Assembly (NCBI GenBank): GCA_030425785.1
Contig: JAUHYJ010000028.1
Location: 1 to 13,563 of the forward strand
DNA from: Acidimicrobiia bacterium
GTDB lineage: Bacteria; Actinomycetota; Acidimicrobiia; Acidimicrobiales; Ilumatobacteraceae
Length of the DNA: 13,563 nucleotides
Direction of reading: 5' to 3'
Shown here: one piece after another, positions 5,601-11,731 of the stretch
Position numbering within the stretch: the stretch's first letter is position 1
Layout: each line of letters opens with the position of its first letter
Position numbers and translations under genes: made by a program
The notes under the pieces: model-generated
What the model was told of the DNA's origin: nothing
Databases searched by the model: none
Seen by the model: the letters and a program-made list of their open reading frames with translations, nothing else

Positions 5601-8267
5601 TCAGGGGGTCTCGGCGAAGCCGCCGGCGGCCATGCGGAGCAGTGATGCGCTCCAGACCGACTTCGGTTCCTTGATGATCCGGTAGGCCTGGCCGGCTGGC
5701 ACCTGACGCATCGCGAGCAGCACGTTGCGGGCGGCGTCGAACTCCTGGAACATCGGCTGGACCGGGCCCCACCCGACGAGCACGCCGCCGTCGTCGAACT
5801 CCTGCACGGAGCCGAGCCCGAACGCGGTCCCACCGTCGGGCGCCTCGATCGACCAGAGCATGGTGGCGGTCAGTGCCACGTCGTCGATCTCGTACGCGAC
5901 CGCCCGGCTCGGCTGCCCGGTGTCGGTGCGGTTGTCGAAGATCGTCAGCACGTCGCCGTCGAGCACCGCGTGGTGCGGCCGGCGTGGCCCGTCCAACGGA
6001 TCGTTCAGGATCTCGAGCCGCGGCGCCCCGCTCTCCTGCGGCGCCGACACCGGCAGGCTGCCGAGGATCCAGTCGAGGTCGCCGGTGGCACGGTCGAGGC
6101 GGAACGCGGCGTCGAGGTGGCGTGCGGTGATGAGATAGTCGCCGCTGCCGTCGTCGATCGCCGAGAGCCCGTTGACGTGCCACACGTCGACCTCGTCGCC
6201 GGCGTACCCGCCCGGCACGGCGGGCCAGCGGATCGGGTAGGGCACCTCGTCGTAGCCGAAGTAGTCGTCGAGCGCCCACGAGTCGACGAGGTTGCCGTCG
6301 GCGTCGAACTCCTGGATCACGTTCTCGGCGATCGAGTCGTTCGCCGACCAGCCGGTGCCCGGCAGCGGCGTGAGGTCGACGCCGTCGATCACGGGGTACG
6401 AGATCAGCGCGTAGCCGCCATTGGGCAGCGGCGCGATGTCGTGATGATCGGTGGGGTGCTCGACCGCGCCCTCGTCGACGGTGATGTACTCGTCGACGAG
6501 CGTGCCGAACAGGCTCATCGCCCGGTACCCGGCGTCGGGCTGGACGCCGTAGCGCGGACCGAGCAACGGGGCGTACAGGAGGCGACCGTCGGACCGGCGC
6601 TTGAGGTCGACCGACTCGGCGTCGAGCTGCTTGTACCAGACCGGTGCGCCGTACTCGTCGAGGATCAGCGCGAACGGCGCCCCGGCCGTACCGGCCGTCG
6701 TCAGGTACCAGCCCGGTGTCGGCGCGCCGGGGCGCTCGACCTCGAAGCGCGGGAACCCGTCGGGAACGCACCGGAACCAGTGCTGGCGGGTGGTGCCACT
6801 GCGGGTGAGGCGGACGTTGACGAGGCTGTCGTCGGTGCCGGGCAGCTGGATCGTGCCCGCGGCGACGGGCACGTTGTTCACGCGTGCGGTCGTGCCGGGG
6901 AGCAGGTCGAGCTCGAGCTCGACCGGTCCGTCGCCGCACTCGACCACGTAGTCGGTCGCGGTGGGTGAGTACGGCGGCCAGGTGTGGGCGTCGAACTGCA
7001 GGTGCTCGGTGAACGTCCCCGCCGGCGCGGCCATCACGCCGAACAGGTCGACGACGAGGTCGACGCCGGCCGAGGTGTAGAAGCAGATCTCCGATGCCGC
7101 CGACAGGTCGACGAACGTGAGGTTGGTCGCCTCCTCGCCGGGTGCGAAGTTCACCACCGAGGTGAACGGCACCTCGTCCTGACAGGGGTAGATGGTGACG
7201 AAGCCGGGCCCGGTGGCGTTGGTGGCGACGGTGTTCACGACGACCGCGGTCGCCTGGCCGGCGTCGGCGCGGCCGGCGACGGGTGCCAACCGTCGCACGG
7301 TCCCGGCCTGGAACGGCGACGTCCACGGCCCGTCGCTCGTGCGCGAGTCGGCCAGACGGTCGCCCGCCACGGGTGTGAGTGCGGAGGCGGGGCCGAACTG
7401 CGGTGCGGTCTCGTAGTAGCCGCTGACGTCGACGACGACGTGGTGCGAGGTGTTCGACTGGACGCACAGCTTCCGGTCGGTGCTGATCCCGACCACGATG
7501 GCGACCGCCCGTGACTCGCCCGCACGGAAGTTCAGGTTCGACGACAGCGGGGCGACCCCGCACGGGAACGCCGTGAGGAAGCCCTCGGCGGCCGGCTCGG
7601 TCACGGTGAGGTTGGCGACGACTGCAACGGTGCCCGACGGCACGATCGACGACAGGTCGATCTCCCGGGCGGTGTTCGGCGGGACGGGGGAGCGACCGGC
7701 GTCGAGGCGCGAGTCGTCGGCGCGGACCGGAGGGATCGACCGGAACCGGGTCGGACCGTCCATCGTCCACCAGCCGGTCATGTCGACGACCAGGTGGGTG
7801 CGCTGCTGGCTGTAGATGCAGACGAGCCCGTCGTCGTCGACGAGGGCCACGGCGAGGTTCGGTGTCGGCGTGCCGAGCGGTCGGGCGTTGACGTTCGATG
7901 TCGGCGGCTGACCCGCGGCGCAGGGGAACACGGTGAGGAAGCCACGTTGCGACGCCAGCGCGGTGACCGACAGCGCGAGCGCGGCGGCCTCGCCGGGCGC
8001 ACCGGCGGCGACGGCGTCGAGCTGGAGCGTGCACCCGGCCCCGATCTCGCCGAGGAAACCACCGGTCCCGTCGCGGGTGTCGACCAGCCGGCGCGGGGGT
8101 TCCTGCGGGGTGAAGCTCGCCAGGGGCTCGGTCGCCGGAGCGGCGCCGGCCGGGAGCGGGTCGCACGTCACGGTGGCGGCCGTCGCCGCGTCGACGACGG
8201 ACCCGCCGGTGACGTGGGCGGACACGACGAGCGCGGTGGCGAGCATGCAGGACACGAGCCGTTTCAC
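5601..8267 (-). CDS. Secreted arylsulfotransferase (ASST)-like protein with three N-terminal beta repeats
   Basis: An 888-residue protein. MKRLVSC followed by a hydrophobic stretch to about residue 27 is a signal peptide. Three repeats follow (about 50-167, 178-285, 293-412), each with an R(L)xDTR/DSR-like opening, LxVT, FPC/YPC, SNxNxxxG and a second cysteine in VCIY/LCVQ/ICFY; likely pairs are Cys116-150, 236-268 and 362-395. A beta-rich linker leads to an ASST-type propeller (about 512-877). Its landmarks are DHHDIAPLPNGGYALIS (His608/609), WHVNGLSAI (His697), ARHLDAAFRLDRATGDLDWILG (Arg716, His717) and RPHHAVLDGD (His765/766). Their order and spacing resemble the catalytic His252, His356, Arg374 and His436 of E. 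coli AssT (my alignment by eye). AssT enzymes move sulfate from one phenol to another; activity here is unproved. I chose GTG 8267 (MKRL) because TACGTT lies 7 nt upstream; GTG 8291 would add eight residues. Downstream of hpaD on the same strand. Confidence 0.8.
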   Translation of the reverse strand: MKRLVSCMLATALVVSAHVTGGSVVDAATAATVTCDPLPAGAAPATEPLASFTPQEPPRRLVDTRDGTGGFLGEIGAGCTLQLDAVAAGAPGEAAALALSVTALASQRGFLTVFPCAAGQPPTSNVNARPLGTPTPNLAVALVDDDGLVCIYSQQRTHLVVDMTGWWTMDGPTRFRSIPPVRADDSRLDAGRSPVPPNTAREIDLSSIVPSGTVAVVANLTVTEPAAEGFLTAFPCGVAPLSSNLNFRAGESRAVAIVVGISTDRKLCVQSNTSHHVVVDVSGYYETAPQFGPASALTPVAGDRLADSRTSDGPWTSPFQAGTVRRLAPVAGRADAGQATAVVVNTVATNATGPGFVTIYPCQDEVPFTSVVNFAPGEEATNLTFVDLSAASEICFYTSAGVDLVVDLFGVMAAPAGTFTEHLQFDAHTWPPYSPTATDYVVECGDGPVELELDLLPGTTARVNNVPVAAGTIQLPGTDDSLVNVRLTRSGTTRQHWFRCVPDGFPRFEVERPGAPTPGWYLTTAGTAGAPFALILDEYGAPVWYKQLDAESVDLKRRSDGRLLYAPLLGPRYGVQPDAGYRAMSLFGTLVDEYITVDEGAVEHPTDHHDIAPLPNGGYALISYPVIDGVDLTPLPGTGWSANDSIAENVIQEFDADGNLVDSWALDDYFGYDEVPYPIRWPAVPGGYAGDEVDVWHVNGLSAIDDGSGDYLITARHLDAAFRLDRATGDLDWILGSLPVSAPQESGAPRLEILNDPLDGPRRPHHAVLDGDVLTIFDNRTDTGQPSRAVAYEIDDVALTATMLWSIEAPDGGTAFGLGSVQEFDDGGVLVGWGPVQPMFQEFDAARNVLLAMRQVPAGQAYRIIKEPKSVWSASLLRMAAGGFAETP
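7032..8120 (-). repeat. Three diverged repeats within the arylsulfotransferase-like gene
   Basis: These encode residues about 50-412 of the protein. Each unit of 108-120 residues has the same order of landmarks as the repeats of the first gene in the window (opening RLxDTR or SRLD, first cysteine in F/YPC, SNxN or VVNF, second cysteine, then VVD(M/V/L)xG). They have diverged from one another more than those of the first gene and their spacing is not exact. Confidence 0.75.
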
Positions 8268-8274
8268 GACGCGC

Positions 8275-8280
8275 AACGTA
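8275..8280 (-). promoter_or_regulatory. Candidate -10 hexamer TACGTT for the arylsulfotransferase-like gene
   Basis: On the minus strand TACGTT matches TANNNT and stands 7 nt before GTG 8267, with no SD sequence present. It favours the MKRL start over GTG 8291. No -35 element is recognisable, and the gene may also be read through from hpaD. Confidence 0.3.
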
Positions 8281-8324
8281 CACCGCCGCACGCTCGACGT
8301 GGGATCGTTTGCGGGGAACGCCGG

Positions 8325-9353
8325 TCAGTCGTCGTCGACGACGGTGCCGAGCCCGTCGGCGCCGACGGTCACCTTCTTGGCCGCCGTGGTCTCCTTGGCG
8401 GCCTGCTCGACGATCGGCGTCGGGTTGCCGTCGAGGTCGAGCACCGGCACCGACCCCGAGTACCAGGTCGGCACGATCGGGTTGGCCCAGAAGTCGCGCC
8501 GACGCTCGTCGTGGACGTCCCACCGGATCGGTTCGTGGTCGGGATCACCCGTGAAGTAGTCGGTCGTGTAGATCTCGATCCGGTGGCCGTCCGGGTCGCG
8601 CAGGTAGAGGTAGAACGCGTTCGACACGCCGTGGCGGCCCGGTCCGCGCTCGATCCAGTGCGCCTGGTCGTGCGCGCCGAGCACGTCGGCGAGGCCCAAG
8701 ATGTTGTGCGACTCGGGCACGGCGAACGCCACGTGGTGCAGCATCGGGCCCGAGCCCATCGTGAACGCCATGTCGTGCACGGTCTGCTTGCGGAACATCC
8801 AGGTCGCGTACAGCGTGCCGTCGGCGGTGTCCTCGATCGTCTCGGACAGCCCGAAGCCGAGATCGGTGTACACCTCGTACGAGTCGTCGATGCTCGGCGT
8901 GGCGACGTTGACGTGATCGAGCCGGTTGATGCTCGCGCCGCGCCGCAGGTCGTAGCGCTGGACGAGCGGCTCGACGCGCTCCATCTGGTGCACGAACTCG
9001 AGCGTGAACCCGAGCGGGTCGACGGCACGCACCGCCTCGCCGAGGCCCGTCGTCGCGCCGGCTGCGACGCGCTGGACCGCGCAGCCGCGATCGCGGAAGA
9101 ACTTCTCGGCCCGGTCGAGGCAGTCGTCGGTGCGGACGCGGAACCCGATGCGGGCGCACGCGGCGATCGGCCCCTCGCGGAGGACGACCGAGTGGTGGAC
9201 GAACTCCTCGTAACCGCGCAGGTAGAGGACGCCGGGTGCTTCGTCCTGGACGTGGAACCCGATCAGGTCGACCCACCAGTCGCGGGCGCGCTGGAGATCG
9301 GTGACGACCAGGTCGACGTAGGCGACTCGGACGATGTCGGGCGGGGTGTTCAT
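8325..9353 (-). CDS. hpaD: 3,4-dihydroxyphenylacetate (homoprotocatechuate) 2,3-dioxygenase
   Basis: A 342-residue extradiol dioxygenase made of two vicinal-oxygen-chelate (glyoxalase-like) halves. It opens the homoprotocatechuate ring with O2 to give 5-carboxymethyl-2-hydroxymuconate semialdehyde in the cytoplasm. Metal ligands are visible as His147 (NRLDHVN), His207 (LHHVAF) and Glu260 (GHRIEIY). The residues I recall as active-site positions of the Brevibacterium fuscum enzyme also line up: Asn149, Trp185, His193, Arg236, His241, Tyr250 and Arg286. GPGRHGVSNAFYLYLRDPDG is almost a signature for this subfamily. The two-domain length and C-terminal tail are normal for the Fe/Mn actinobacterial type. 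It lies 34 bp behind the MarR gene on the same strand, with CGAGGT as RBS, so the two form an operon divergent from hpaB. The later enzymes of the pathway are not in the window. Confidence 0.95.
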   Translation of the reverse strand: MNTPPDIVRVAYVDLVVTDLQRARDWWVDLIGFHVQDEAPGVLYLRGYEEFVHHSVVLREGPIAACARIGFRVRTDDCLDRAEKFFRDRGCAVQRVAAGATTGLGEAVRAVDPLGFTLEFVHQMERVEPLVQRYDLRRGASINRLDHVNVATPSIDDSYEVYTDLGFGLSETIEDTADGTLYATWMFRKQTVHDMAFTMGSGPMLHHVAFAVPESHNILGLADVLGAHDQAHWIERGPGRHGVSNAFYLYLRDPDGHRIEIYTTDYFTGDPDHEPIRWDVHDERRRDFWANPIVPTWYSGSVPVLDLDGNPTPIVEQAAKETTAAKKVTVGADGLGTVVDDD

Positions 9354-9361
9354 GATGCGGT

Positions 9362-9367
9362 ACCTCG
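9362..9367 (-). promoter_or_regulatory. Ribosome binding site CGAGGT for hpaD
   Basis: On the minus strand GAGG ends 9 nt before the ATG at 9353, inside the 34-bp gap after the MarR gene. It indicates hpaD is translated from a leadered, probably MarR-hpaD, transcript, unlike the leaderless-looking first genes of units here. Confidence 0.5.
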
Positions 9368-9387
9368 GTGCTGGTGCGAGTGCGGGT

Positions 9388-9960
9388 TCAGAAGCGGTGG
9401 TTGACCCACGGGTCGTGGGCGGCGTCGGCGAGCTTGGCGAGCAGCCGAGCGAGGGTGCGGCGCTCGTCGGTGTCGAGCACCCCGGCCCACTCGGCTTCGC
9501 GCCGATTGTGGCGCAGGAAGACGTCCTCGAGTCGGTCGGCGCCGGCGTCGGTCAGCGACAGCAAGACCGAGCGGGCATCGCGCGGTGCCGTGCGTCGCTC
9601 GACGAGCCCGTCGGCCTCGAGCGTCTTGGCGAGTGCCGACACGGCCTGGCGGCTCATGCCGCTCTGCTCGGCGAGCCGGCTCGGTTCGAGTGGGCCGCTG
9701 ATCCACAGGGTGAACACGGCCCGGAACGCCGACCAGCTCCACCCGGCGGGCCGGTGCACCGTCGACTCGAGGTCGTAGACGACGGCGTTGGTGACCCGGT
9801 GCAGCAGCAGGATCAGCTGCATCGCGTCGCGGTCGATCGTCGGGAGCCGTTCGGCGGTGTCGTCGACGGCGCGCCCGACGAACGCGACGGCCGCGTCGCG
9901 GGCGGACGACGACGATGCCTGGTCGTACATCGTGGGGGCGGTCGTGTGGCTGGCGGCCAT
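9388..9960 (-). CDS. MarR-family transcriptional regulator, probable regulator of 4-hydroxyphenylacetate genes
   Basis: A 190-residue winged-helix regulator, slightly longer than the usual 140-160 residues because of an N-terminal extension of about 40. The recognition helix region is LEPSRLAEQSGMSRQAVSAL (91-110), and the beta wing carries the family D-x-R signature in PRDARSVLLSLTDAG (126-140). MarR dimers bind palindromes in divergent promoters and are usually released by phenolic ligands. In proteobacteria a MarR protein, HpaR, controls the homoprotocatechuate genes, so an equivalent role is likely but inferred from position: it sits between hpaD and divergent hpaB. The start at ATG 9960 is preferred over a frame start 15 codons upstream, which would run through the shared promoter region into hpaB; TACTAT lies 7 nt upstream of 9960. 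Confidence 0.9.
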   Translation of the reverse strand: MAASHTTAPTMYDQASSSSARDAAVAFVGRAVDDTAERLPTIDRDAMQLILLLHRVTNAVVYDLESTVHRPAGWSWSAFRAVFTLWISGPLEPSRLAEQSGMSRQAVSALAKTLEADGLVERRTAPRDARSVLLSLTDAGADRLEDVFLRHNRREAEWAGVLDTDERRTLARLLAKLADAAHDPWVNHRF

Positions 9961-9989
9961 TGACAAGATAGTACAACCTTTGATGAAAT
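9960..9989 (+). promoter_or_regulatory. hpaB promoter: TTGACA, 18-bp spacer, TGAAAT
   Basis: A perfect -35 TTGACA (9960-9965) is followed by an 18-bp spacer and TGAAAT (9984-9989), a fair -10. The ATG of hpaB begins 6 nt later, giving a leaderless start. The -35 overlaps the start codon of the divergent MarR gene. The 35 bp between the two genes are about 40% G+C, far below the surroundings. Imperfect palindromes that could bind the MarR protein are TTGACAAGATAGTACAA (9960-9976, matching only TTG/CAA ends) and TTTGATGAAA (9979-9988) over the -10. Confidence 0.6.
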
Positions 9990-9996
9990 GGCGCAA
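9968..9996 (-). promoter_or_regulatory. MarR-gene promoter: TTGCGC, 17-bp spacer, TACTAT
   Basis: On the minus strand TTGCGC (9996-9991) lies 17 bp before TACTAT (9973-9968), which matches TANNNT. The regulator's ATG at 9960 follows after 7 nt. The elements overlap those of the hpaB promoter completely, so RNA polymerase could occupy only one at a time. Confidence 0.45.
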
Positions 9997-11453
9997 TGGC
10001 CGCACGCTCCGCCTCCGACGTCCTCGACCGCCTCCGGCAGCGTCCGCCCAACCTCTGGGTCGACGGCGAGCAGGTGAAGGATCCGACCGAGCACCCCGTC
10101 ACCCGCAACGGCGCCCGCTCGCTGGCGGCGCTGTACGACCTGCAGCACCGGCCCGACCTCGTCGACACGATGACGTTCGAGTCGCCGACGAGCGGCGATC
10201 GGGTCGGCATGAGCTTCCTGGTGCCCGAGACCCGCGACGACCTCGAACGCCGGTCCGAGATGCACCGCGTGTGGGCCGACGCACACCTCGGCTTCATGGG
10301 TCGCGCGCCCGACTACCTCAACGTCAACGTCATGGCGGCCGGTGTCGCCGCCGACTACTTCGCCCAGTGCCGGCCCGAGTTCGGGCAGAACATGGCGAAC
10401 TACTTCGAGCACGTCCGCGAGCACGATCTCGCGCTCACCCACGCGCTGACCAACCCGCAGGTCAACCGATCGAAGCGCGATTCCGAACTCGCCGATCCGT
10501 ACATCGCCCTCGGCGTCGTGCGTGAGCAGAGCGACGGCGTCGTCGTGCGCGGCGCCCGCATGCTCGCCACGCTCCCGATCTCCGACGAGATCCTGATCTT
10601 CCCGTCGACCGTGCTCCAGCGCGGTGACGACATGGTGCCCTACGCCATGGCGTTCGCGATCCCGAACGACACGCCGGGTCTGATCTTCCAGTGCCGCGAG
10701 CCGCTCGACCGCGGCAAGTCCCATCGCGACCACCCGCTCGGCTCCCGTTTCGACGAGATGGATGCGATGGTGTACTTCGACGACGTCGTCGTGCCGTGGG
10801 ACCGCGTGTTCCTGCTCGGCGACGTCGAGCTCGCGAACGGCGCCTACGGCAACACCGGCGCCGTGCTCCACATGGCCCACCAGGTCGTCAACCTGAAGAT
10901 CGCGAAGACCGAGGCGATGCTCGGCACGATGCAGGCCGCCGTCGACATGATCGGCAGCGGTCAGTACCAGCACGTCCAGGAGATGATCGCCGAGACGGTC
11001 ATCGTGCTCGAGATCATGAAGGCGCTCAAGGTCGCGTCCGAGGCGGGTGCGACCGTGAACGGGTACGGCGTCATGACGCCGGCGCGTGGCCCGCTCGACG
11101 CGGCCCGCAACTACTACCCCAAGGTGTATCAACGGCTGGTCGAGATCCTGCGGCTCCTCACGTCGAGCGGGCTGGTCATGATCCCGACCGAGGCCGACAT
11201 GTCCGGGCCGATGGGTGACCACATCGACAAGTACCTGACATCGGCCAACGGCTCGGCCGACGAGCGGGTGCGCCTGATGCGGCTGGCGTGGGACATGACG
11301 ATCAGTGGCTTCGGCGGCCGTCAGGCCCACTACGAGAACTTCTTCTTCGGCGACCCGGTACGGATGAAGATGGCGCTGTACCAGGTCTACGACCGCAGCG
11401 CCTGCGTCGAGCGGGTGCAGTCGTTCGTGGCCGACGACGCGTGGCCCGGCTGA
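9996..11453 (+). CDS. hpaB: 4-hydroxyphenylacetate 3-monooxygenase, oxygenase component
   Basis: A 485-residue member of the HpaB/PvcC flavin-dependent phenol hydroxylase family (acyl-CoA dehydrogenase fold), close to the usual 480-520 residues. It uses FADH2 from a separate reductase to hydroxylate 4-hydroxyphenylacetate to 3,4-dihydroxyphenylacetate, the substrate of the HpaD encoded next door. Visible motifs are the N-terminal [11 protein letters not shown] (20-30), [19 protein letters not shown] (91-109) with Arg103 and Tyr107, [13 protein letters not shown] (148-160) with His149, and the dimer-region [18 protein letters not shown] (416-433). Arg103, Tyr107 and His149 probably correspond to the Arg/Tyr/His that hold the flavin hydroperoxide and phenol in the Thermus enzyme (by motif). 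Other family members hydroxylate chlorophenols or similar, but the hpaD neighbour favours 4-HPA. The partner reductase hpaC is absent here. The gene ends 4 bp from the convergent DUF1059 gene. Confidence 0.92.
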   Translation: MAARSASDVLDRLRQRPPNLWVDGEQVKDPTEHPVTRNGARSLAALYDLQHRPDLVDTMTFESPTSGDRVGMSFLVPETRDDLERRSEMHRVWADAHLGFMGRAPDYLNVNVMAAGVAADYFAQCRPEFGQNMANYFEHVREHDLALTHALTNPQVNRSKRDSELADPYIALGVVREQSDGVVVRGARMLATLPISDEILIFPSTVLQRGDDMVPYAMAFAIPNDTPGLIFQCREPLDRGKSHRDHPLGSRFDEMDAMVYFDDVVVPWDRVFLLGDVELANGAYGNTGAVLHMAHQVVNLKIAKTEAMLGTMQAAVDMIGSGQYQHVQEMIAETVIVLEIMKALKVASEAGATVNGYGVMTPARGPLDAARNYYPKVYQRLVEILRLLTSSGLVMIPTEADMSGPMGDHIDKYLTSANGSADERVRLMRLAWDMTISGFGGRQAHYENFFFGDPVRMKMALYQVYDRSACVERVQSFVADDAWPG

Positions 11454-11457
11454 GCCG

Positions 11458-11634
11458 TCAGAGCGGCACGATCGAGCTGAGCAGCCGCTGACGCAGCGCC
11501 TCGTCGTCGCCCGCCGACTCCCGGTGCGAGCGCCGCAGGTGGGCCGTCGCGATGCGCAGCACCTCGTCGTCGTCGTGACCGGTGTACACCATGTCGCAGT
11601 CCGACACGACGTCACGGCAGTCCAGCATCCTCAT
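11458..11634 (-). CDS. Small DUF1059-family protein (58 aa), copy 1
   Basis: MRMLDCRDVVSDCDMVYTG and the following DDDEVLRIATAHLRRSH are the DUF1059 pattern (small proteins of unknown function beginning around a C-x-DVVxxC segment). Cys6, Cys13, His32 and His37 are all present, a possible metal-binding set. I chose ATG 11634 because AAGGA stands 7 nt upstream, and because it gives 58 residues, exactly the length of the second copy at 12882-13058, to which it aligns without gaps. The in-frame ATG at 11664 would add ten residues without family match. The gene lies 97 bp downstream of the EAL-CBS gene on the same strand and ends 4 bp from the convergent hpaB. Function is not known. Confidence 0.75.
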   Translation of the reverse strand: MRMLDCRDVVSDCDMVYTGHDDDEVLRIATAHLRRSHRESAGDDEALRQRLLSSIVPL

Positions 11635-11641
11635 CTCGGCG

Positions 11642-11646
11642 TCCTT
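11642..11646 (-). promoter_or_regulatory. Ribosome binding site AAGGA deciding the start of DUF1059 copy 1
   Basis: Read on the minus strand, AAGGA is followed by CGCCGAG (7 nt) and ATG 11634. The alternative ATG at 11664 has no such sequence. Confidence 0.5.
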
Positions 11647-11731
11647 GCTCGTTCGGGCAGTCATCCGCAGCCGTCCCGGCCACGTCGACGCTGTTATCGG
11701 CGGGGTGCGGCGACGGCTTGAACGGTGCTGG

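Noticed and set aside
8247..8267. Lipoprotein signal (LVSC) in the arylsulfotransferase-like protein
   Set aside because: The cysteine is at residue 7, before the hydrophobic core, so it cannot be a lipobox; an ordinary signal peptide fits.
5551..8523. Very long open frame (990 codons) on the minus strand, in a different frame from the arylsulfotransferase-like gene
   Set aside because: The product is Arg/Pro/Gly-rich with no family pattern. It overlaps three genes with clear domains. Long shadow frames are normal in DNA of this GC content.
11462..11489. AGCGGC ... GCCGCT stem as a terminator for hpaB
   Set aside because: The loop is 16 nt, there is no U tract, and it lies inside the coding 3' end of the convergent DUF1059 gene. 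Probably chance in GC-rich DNA.
9813..11615. 600-codon open frame on the minus strand opposite hpaB
   Set aside because: Runs antisense through hpaB and across the divergent promoter; His/Asp/Val-rich shadow with no family match.
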